A DNA stretch of 23,631 nt from a virus. The position numbers and the translations under genes are program-made. The notes beneath the pieces are model-generated. The model was not told the origin of the DNA. It made no database searches and was given only the letters and a program-made list of their open reading frames with translations. Positions 19,072 through 23,631 of the stretch are shown piece after piece. Positions within the stretch are counted from its first letter, which is position 1; every line of letters starts with the position of its first letter. The stretch is from positions 1-23,631 of the IMG/VR virus record IMGVR_UViG_3300046001_003526, one strand, 5' to 3'.

Positions 19072-22000
19072 CGCATGATCCTTTCGACTTGCGCGTCAAT
19101 CGCTGCAATTTCTTCTGCATTCTCCGCGATGATCTGGCGGAGATTCTCTGCTTCCGCTTCAGCGAGTTCGCGCTCTGCTTGCTGCATTTCTGCTTCGAAC
19201 TCGTCATCGAGCCGAGGCTGTAGAGCGCAGCGGCAGTTCGGATGCAAAGGAGGACCGTCGATCGCTTCATAATCGGCGACCATGATTCCTCCGTCCTTGC
19301 CGATGATCTCGGAGCCTTCACCGTAGAACGACTCTTCGAGGCCGACTGCGTTCTTCGAGAACGCATCACTCGCGGCCTCGCAGAACTCGCACGGATCAGG
19401 CGCGAGAAGCCACGTCTTCCCGCTCACGACTCCGGATGCCTTCCACGCTTCGACTTCAGCGCGTCGGCTCGCGCGTTGCGCTTCGGTTCGAGCGATCGTC
19501 AGAGCGCGGCGAGTCGTCGCACGTTCAGCGTCTCCGTCCTTCACGGCCCAAGTCTTCACTCGCTCCGCGATCTCTGGAATCGTCTCGCCGTTCGCAACTC
19601 CGTCGCCGATGACCTTCGAGAACTTGACTGCCGTCCATCGGTTCGTCGAGTCTGCCGCACGATTTGCGAGACGGATCGACTCGGTTCGAGCGTATGCCTT
19701 GAGATCTTCGCCGTGCTTGTCGAAGTTCACCGGAAGAGCCTTCATCTTCTCAAGCGTCGTCTTCCCGAGGATGATTCCTGCGGCGAGCGAGTCTTCGAGA
19801 TATGGTCGAAGCGCGTCGACGATGTCCTTGCGCCACTTCTTCGATTCGAGAAGAGACTGCACTTCTGCGGCGAGTTCCTGCGTTGGCGCGTCCTGCTTCG
19901 CGATGCGTTCGAGGACGGCCTTGACTTGTCGATCAAAGATGCGACCGACACTCTTTCCGAGTTCATCCTCGCGCTTCGTGATCTTGTCGAATTCCTTGAG
20001 CGCGTCCTTGCCGAGATCCTTCGTGAGAACGTGCGGAGGCTCGATATCGTCGGCCTCGATCATCTTCGTCCAGAGATCAGAAAGAAGAGACTTCTTTGGC
20101 TTCATCGCCGGAGCAGCGTTTGCCTTCGGATCGCTCGAATTCGCATAGATGAGATTCACCGCATCAGAGATCGGTAGTTTCGATTCCTTGCCGGAGTCGT
20201 CCTTCAGCGTGACCGTCGTTCCAGTCGCCGATGGCTTCCATGCTGTCATCTGGTAGCCCATCGCGCGGAACGCATTCTCCGCGACATCGATCGTGATCCG
20301 CGAAGGCTTCGCAGGGAGTTCCACCGAGTGCGACTGCGGCTTTGCCATGCCTTCTGCCGGAGGAGATCCCTTCGCAGGCTTTGACGAGCGAGGCTTCTTC
20401 GGAGCCTTTGGCTTGTCGCTCGAAGGCTTCGATTCCTTCGGAGCAGAAGACGATTCGCTCGATCCGCCGCCGCCGCTCGATCCTCCGCAAGTGTTGCCTT
20501 CCTCGAATCCTTCAGAGCCGACACCGCAGTTCTTTCCTTCGATGCAGTCGATCTCTTCCGCGATGTCTTCGAGTGCCTTCGTCCAAGCGTCGTCGATCGA
20601 GAGGCCTTCGAATGGATCACTGTCGCATCCGCAACCGCAGGCAGATTTCTTCGCATCGCTCTTCTTTGGATGGCCGTCAGGAAGAAGATCGTAGTCGGTC
20701 GTGTAGTCCGCATCCTCTGGCTTGCCACGACGAACGAGCGTGAGGAACGCATTCACTCGCGCGATGGCCCATTGCTCGCGACCGACTCCGGTGCGATGGC
20801 TCGTCGAGAACGCGCCTGCGCCGCGTCGATAGACGGCCTTCAGCATTCCGAGATCGACGCGCTTCCCCTTCTCGTCTCCGTGCTTCTCGTTGTGCTCGTC
20901 GACCTTCGATCGCAGAGCCTTCTCTGTGGCTTCGCTGATCTCGATTCCGCCGCGCGATCCGCTCGCGGAGCCTTCCTCGTTGCGATCGCTTCCGCTGATG
21001 CGCTCCGATGGCGTGGCCGGAGGATCGCCACCGCCATTCTTCGATCCGCATCCGCAGGCGCACTTCTTCTTCCGCTCCGAGTTGCGCTCGCGTTCTCGAT
21101 CGAACTCCTCGATTTTCCGCTTGGCCCAAGCGAAGCCGTCGTCGCCGCCCCATCCGTACCAAGCCTGCCATCCGCGACCTTGCTCGTCCCAAGTGGAGCC
21201 TTGCTTGTCGACTTCGTGACGCTCGAAGTACGAGGCCATGCGGCGGATCGTGTCTTCAGAAAGACGAACTCGATTCATCAAGTCGCGAGCGCGAGCGATT
21301 CCGACTGCCGTCATTCCGCGCTCGCTCTCTGGCTTGCGAGCGCGAACTTCAAGAGCGCGGCGAGCATTGTCGGCTACCGACTGCGGAGGCCGAGTGTCGA
21401 TGTCGCCGATCGCCTTCGTCTCGATCTCGTCGAGCGTCTTTCCTTCGGCGCACATCGAGTACGCGATCGCGACTGCCTGATCTTGCGGATAGCCTTCCGC
21501 GATCAGTTTCGGGATCTTCTCCGAGACGCAATCCGAGAGCGCGTCCTTCTGCTCTGGCTGTGTCGGAAGCATCGGAGGCTCCTCGATCTCGTTTGAGGCA
21601 TCTAGAGGCCCCGTGAGGCCGTCCGGCGCACTCGAAGCCATTCCGAGAGGCGCGGCAGGAGCAGGGCCGCCGAGAGGCTGTCCGTTCACGAGAAGAGCGT
21701 CGGCCATCGGATCTTCGACTGGCTCAAGTCCTTCGCGCATTCGCGCCTCGTTCGCCGTCATGATTCCGCCTGCGACCATCGAGCGGAGTTTCTCGAAGGC
21801 GAATCGCTCATCCTCGGAAACTGGATTGTCATAGGCGAGAAACGCATCCTCTTCGATATTGAAGAGCGGCAGAAGATTCTGATTCAGCGTCTCCTCATCC
21901 ATGCGGAGCAGCGGCAAGATCGTCGTCTGCTTCCATGATGCGAAGCCTACGGTCGCGCTCGCGAGATTCGGATCGTTCGCCTTCAGCATCGAGACGGGAA

Positions 22001-22973
22001 CGCCGAAGACTGCGGCGATCTCTTCGACGATCTGATCGCGGCCTGCGAGATCCTTCGTAGGGAAAGAGAGAGGCTTGAGGTCGATGTCTGCCGTCGTCGT
22101 GAGGAAGCGTCCGGTGCGCTTCGATCCGCGCAACTTCTCGTCGATCGAGACTTCGAGACGTTCGAGTTCGTCGTCGTGTGCAGGCGACTTGACGACGAGG
22201 AGATAATCGGGACGCGCTTTGTTCGCGAAGAAGGCGACATCCATCTCGTGAATGGCTTCGTTCGCCATGATCGCGCCCCAAGCGGCCTCGACCTTGCCGA
22301 TCCCGTAGTACATATCCGCCGGATTCGGTCGCTTGAAATGGATCACTTCATCAGGCGCATATGTGTTCTCGCGCTTCTGCTCTTCGGTCGCGCCGTAGCG
22401 ATATGCCTTGACGAAGTCTTCGCCTTGCTGACCGGGAACGACTTCAACGAATTGCGAAGGCATCGTCCAGAGTTGCACCGGAACGCCGAGACGCTGATCG
22501 ATGACTGGATGGATGTAGGAGTTGCCAGTCAACTCTCCGTACAGAACGCGGAGAACTGTCGCGTCAAATCCGTTTTGGTAGGGGTTGACCTTCGAGAGCA
22601 ACTGAAGGATCGGATGCGCGTCGTCGACGACCTCGAAGTCGTCGCCGTACTCTGCGGCCTTCGTAAGCGCATATCGACTCGGACGCTGTTCGAGATCGCC
22701 GAAGAGATATGACTTCGTTCGGCGCGAGGCTTTGCGAGTGTTCCAGAGTTTCGTCGACTGACTCTTATTCCGAACGTACAAGCGAAGAGGCTGACTCGCG
22801 ACAGCGACAGCGTTCAGATTCGCCGCTGCGTAGATCCAAGATCGATACGCATTCACAGCGGCGCGATATTCAAACGGCGATCTCTTCGCAGGCTCGCCGC
22901 GAAGGATCGTCATCGAAGAATTGAAGTACTTCTCCGGAGTGAACGCCGCTTTGATTCGTGCGAGTAGATTCAT
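19068..22973 (-). CDS. Portal-MuF fusion with extra domains (1301 aa)
   Basis: Residues 1-430 form an HK97-type portal, the ring through which DNA enters: RSWIYAAANLNAVAVASQPL, FEVVDDAHPILQLLSKVNPY, TGNSYIHPV, then KDLAGRDQIVEEIAAVFGVP. Residues 480-510 carry CVSEKIPKLIAEGYPQDQAV. Residues 525-630 hold a conserved module (GMTAVGIARARDLMNR, SYFERHEVDKQGS, WGGDDG). A CACGCG cluster lies near 640. Residues 680-775 match DUF5824 (LGMLKAVYRRGAGAFSTSHR). ACGCGC is near 778 and NCGVGSEGFEEGNTCG near 810, followed by a low-complexity Ser/Lys/Pro linker. Residues 1155-1250 are the MuF head-morphogenesis domain (CEFC near 1194, HPNCRC near 1245). Portal and MuF are usually separate genes; here one uninterrupted frame joins them. 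Confidence 0.9.
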   Translation of the reverse strand: MNLLARIKAAFTPEKYFNSSMTILRGEPAKRSPFEYRAAVNAYRSWIYAAANLNAVAVASQPLRLYVRNKSQSTKLWNTRKASRRTKSYLFGDLEQRPSRYALTKAAEYGDDFEVVDDAHPILQLLSKVNPYQNGFDATVLRVLYGELTGNSYIHPVIDQRLGVPVQLWTMPSQFVEVVPGQQGEDFVKAYRYGATEEQKRENTYAPDEVIHFKRPNPADMYYGIGKVEAAWGAIMANEAIHEMDVAFFANKARPDYLLVVKSPAHDDELERLEVSIDEKLRGSKRTGRFLTTTADIDLKPLSFPTKDLAGRDQIVEEIAAVFGVPVSMLKANDPNLASATVGFASWKQTTILPLLRMDEETLNQNLLPLFNIEEDAFLAYDNPVSEDERFAFEKLRSMVAGGIMTANEARMREGLEPVEDPMADALLVNGQPLGGPAPAAPLGMASSAPDGLTGPLDASNEIEEPPMLPTQPEQKDALSDCVSEKIPKLIAEGYPQDQAVAIAYSMCAEGKTLDEIETKAIGDIDTRPPQSVADNARRALEVRARKPESERGMTAVGIARARDLMNRVRLSEDTIRRMASYFERHEVDKQGSTWDEQGRGWQAWYGWGGDDGFAWAKRKIEEFDRERERNSERKKKCACGCGSKNGGGDPPATPSERISGSDRNEEGSASGSRGGIEISEATEKALRSKVDEHNEKHGDEKGKRVDLGMLKAVYRRGAGAFSTSHRTGVGREQWAIARVNAFLTLVRRGKPEDADYTTDYDLLPDGHPKKSDAKKSACGCGCDSDPFEGLSIDDAWTKALEDIAEEIDCIEGKNCGVGSEGFEEGNTCGGSSGGGGSSESSSAPKESKPSSDKPKAPKKPRSSKPAKGSPPAEGMAKPQSHSVELPAKPSRITIDVAENAFRAMGYQMTAWKPSATGTTVTLKDDSGKESKLPISDAVNLIYANSSDPKANAAPAMKPKKSLLSDLWTKMIEADDIEPPHVLTKDLGKDALKEFDKITKREDELGKSVGRIFDRQVKAVLERIAKQDAPTQELAAEVQSLLESKKWRKDIVDALRPYLEDSLAAGIILGKTTLEKMKALPVNFDKHGEDLKAYARTESIRLANRAADSTNRWTAVKFSKVIGDGVANGETIPEIAERVKTWAVKDGDAERATTRRALTIARTEAQRASRRAEVEAWKASGVVSGKTWLLAPDPCEFCEAASDAFSKNAVGLEESFYGEGSEIIGKDGGIMVADYEAIDGPPLHPNCRCALQPRLDDEFEAEMQQAERELAEAEAENLRQIIAENAEEIAAIDAQVERIMR

Positions 22974-23631
22974 CAGATGACTTTCACCATGAGAGGCCTT
23001 CGCGCTCGACGCGCAAGAACGGCAAGCGCGAGAGCGCAGACTCCGTCGTCGTGTCCGACTGTCGCCTCATAGGAGACGTTTCTCCCTGAGTATCGGAAGC
23101 CGAAGGATTCAAGTTCACTCCGTAGCCAACCATCGGGAAAGCGGATGTCCGCAGTCGAGATCGCGATCTGTAGGCCTTCCATGAGTTGTTGCTTGCTCTG
23201 GCTTGTGAATTTGAAGCCTTCGGTTCTTCGACAGACCTTGCGAAGATCTTCGACGATCGGATCGCCGACTCCGGTCGAGTCGATCTGCGCCGGAGCGTTC
23301 TGAATCATCTTCGCGAGTCGCTCGCGCGTCACGTTCCAAGGAGCCTGCCACCGTTCGAGCCGACAGACGCGGCCCTCGGCATCGAGGCCGACTGCGACCG
23401 TCCAGTCCTGCGACTTCGCGAGGTCGACTCCCCAAGCCTCTGGAGTTGCTGCCGACATCGGCGCGATGCAAGCGCGGATCGCATCGAGGCCGAAGGGATT
23501 CCCTCCGTCTTCTGCGGGAATTCCTTCGAGTTCTTGATCGGCGATCGCCTTCGGCAGACTCGCTCGCATGGCTTCGACTTCCGCAGGATCGAGAAACGGA
23601 TTCGACATCGAGCCGATTCGGAACGCGGCCC
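22973..23631 (-). CDS. terL: Large terminase subunit, C-terminal nuclease part (cut by window edge)
   Basis: The packaging motor's nuclease domain, which cuts concatemeric DNA. The frame is open to the window edge, so the ATPase part lies outside; the first ATG inside the window (23608) is unlikely to be the true start. Counting from that Met, the RNase-H-like acidic residues are Asp62 (WGVDLAKSQDWTVAVGLD), Asp110 (IDSTGVGDP) and Asp187/188 (GHDDGVCALALAV). The stop overlaps the portal start (ATGA). The order terL, portal, protease, capsid is the standard one. Confidence 0.9.
   Translation of the reverse strand, partial: AAFRIGSMSNPFLDPAEVEAMRASLPKAIADQELEGIPAEDGGNPFGLDAIRACIAPMSAATPEAWGVDLAKSQDWTVAVGLDAEGRVCRLERWQAPWNVTRERLAKMIQNAPAQIDSTGVGDPIVEDLRKVCRRTEGFKFTSQSKQQLMEGLQIAISTADIRFPDGWLRSELESFGFRYSGRNVSYEATVGHDDGVCALALAVLARRARRPLMVKVI

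Noticed and set aside
19068-19500. A toxin domain attached to the MuF domain
   Set aside because: MuF proteins sometimes carry C-terminal toxins, but here the frame ends about 50 residues after HPNCRC with only an acidic helix.
19242-21616. Several long plus-strand frames opposite the portal-MuF gene
   Set aside because: They are Arg/Ser-rich shadows caused by codon bias on the minus strand.
1-23631. CRISPR arrays, insertion sequences, integrase or attachment sites
   Set aside because: No regularly spaced direct repeats, transposase motifs, recombinase motifs or terminal repeats were seen.

Overview
The window is part of a tailed double-stranded DNA phage genome (or a prophage) of siphovirus type with an HK97-like head. 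Every well-supported gene lies on the minus strand, so the map reads from right to left. Most neighbours overlap by 4 bases or fewer (ATGA, GTGA, TTGA, TAATG, TGATG), the packing expected of long phage operons. G+C is somewhat above 50% through most of the window. No integrase, tRNA, IS element or CRISPR array was seen. The host cannot be named from the sequence.

Right part, 23631 down to 5367 (late, virion genes): C-terminal piece of the large terminase; a giant 1301-residue portal-to-MuF fusion; HK97-type prohead protease; major capsid protein; two related small proteins that may decorate the capsid; a methyltransferase-remnant/glycosyltransferase fusion; a small protein; head-tail connector (gp6-like), head closure, HK97-gp10-like and tail-terminator proteins; tail tube; a small protein; a tail assembly chaperone with a programmed -1 frameshift signal (GGGAAAC, 7-nt spacer, 9-bp stem); a short tape measure; then tail-tip, fibre or baseplate-like proteins, including two cysteine-rich ones and a 461-residue structural protein.

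Control region, about 5055-5366: a good sigma70-like promoter reading leftward, with three copies of an 8-bp inverted sequence (GTGTCCGC/GCGGACAC) at the start point, and one doubtful plus-strand frame.

Left part, 5054 down to 1 (probably early genes): a RecT/Bet-like annealing protein and a possible helix-turn-helix protein, closed by a textbook terminator; a structured gap of 274 bases with a G-quadruplex motif; then small proteins, an i-type lysozyme, a Gp157-like protein, a 67-residue protein that may be CsrA-like, and a winged-helix protein.

The most interesting signal is in the early leaders. Three (2010-2026, 2437-2455, 2738-2756) fold into hairpins with different stems but the same ACGGA loop, each followed 17-18 nt later by a second GGA in the Shine-Dalgarno sequence. 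A fourth leader (5072-5088) has the same layout with ACGGT. ANGGA in a hairpin loop plus a second GGA at the ribosome site is the hallmark of CsrA/RsmA targets, and the 67-residue protein in the same operon has the size and strand pattern of CsrA. I propose, as inference, a phage-encoded translational control circuit. A second set of hairpins between or at the ends of genes carries hyper-stable GNRA or UUCG tetraloops on the transcribed strand.
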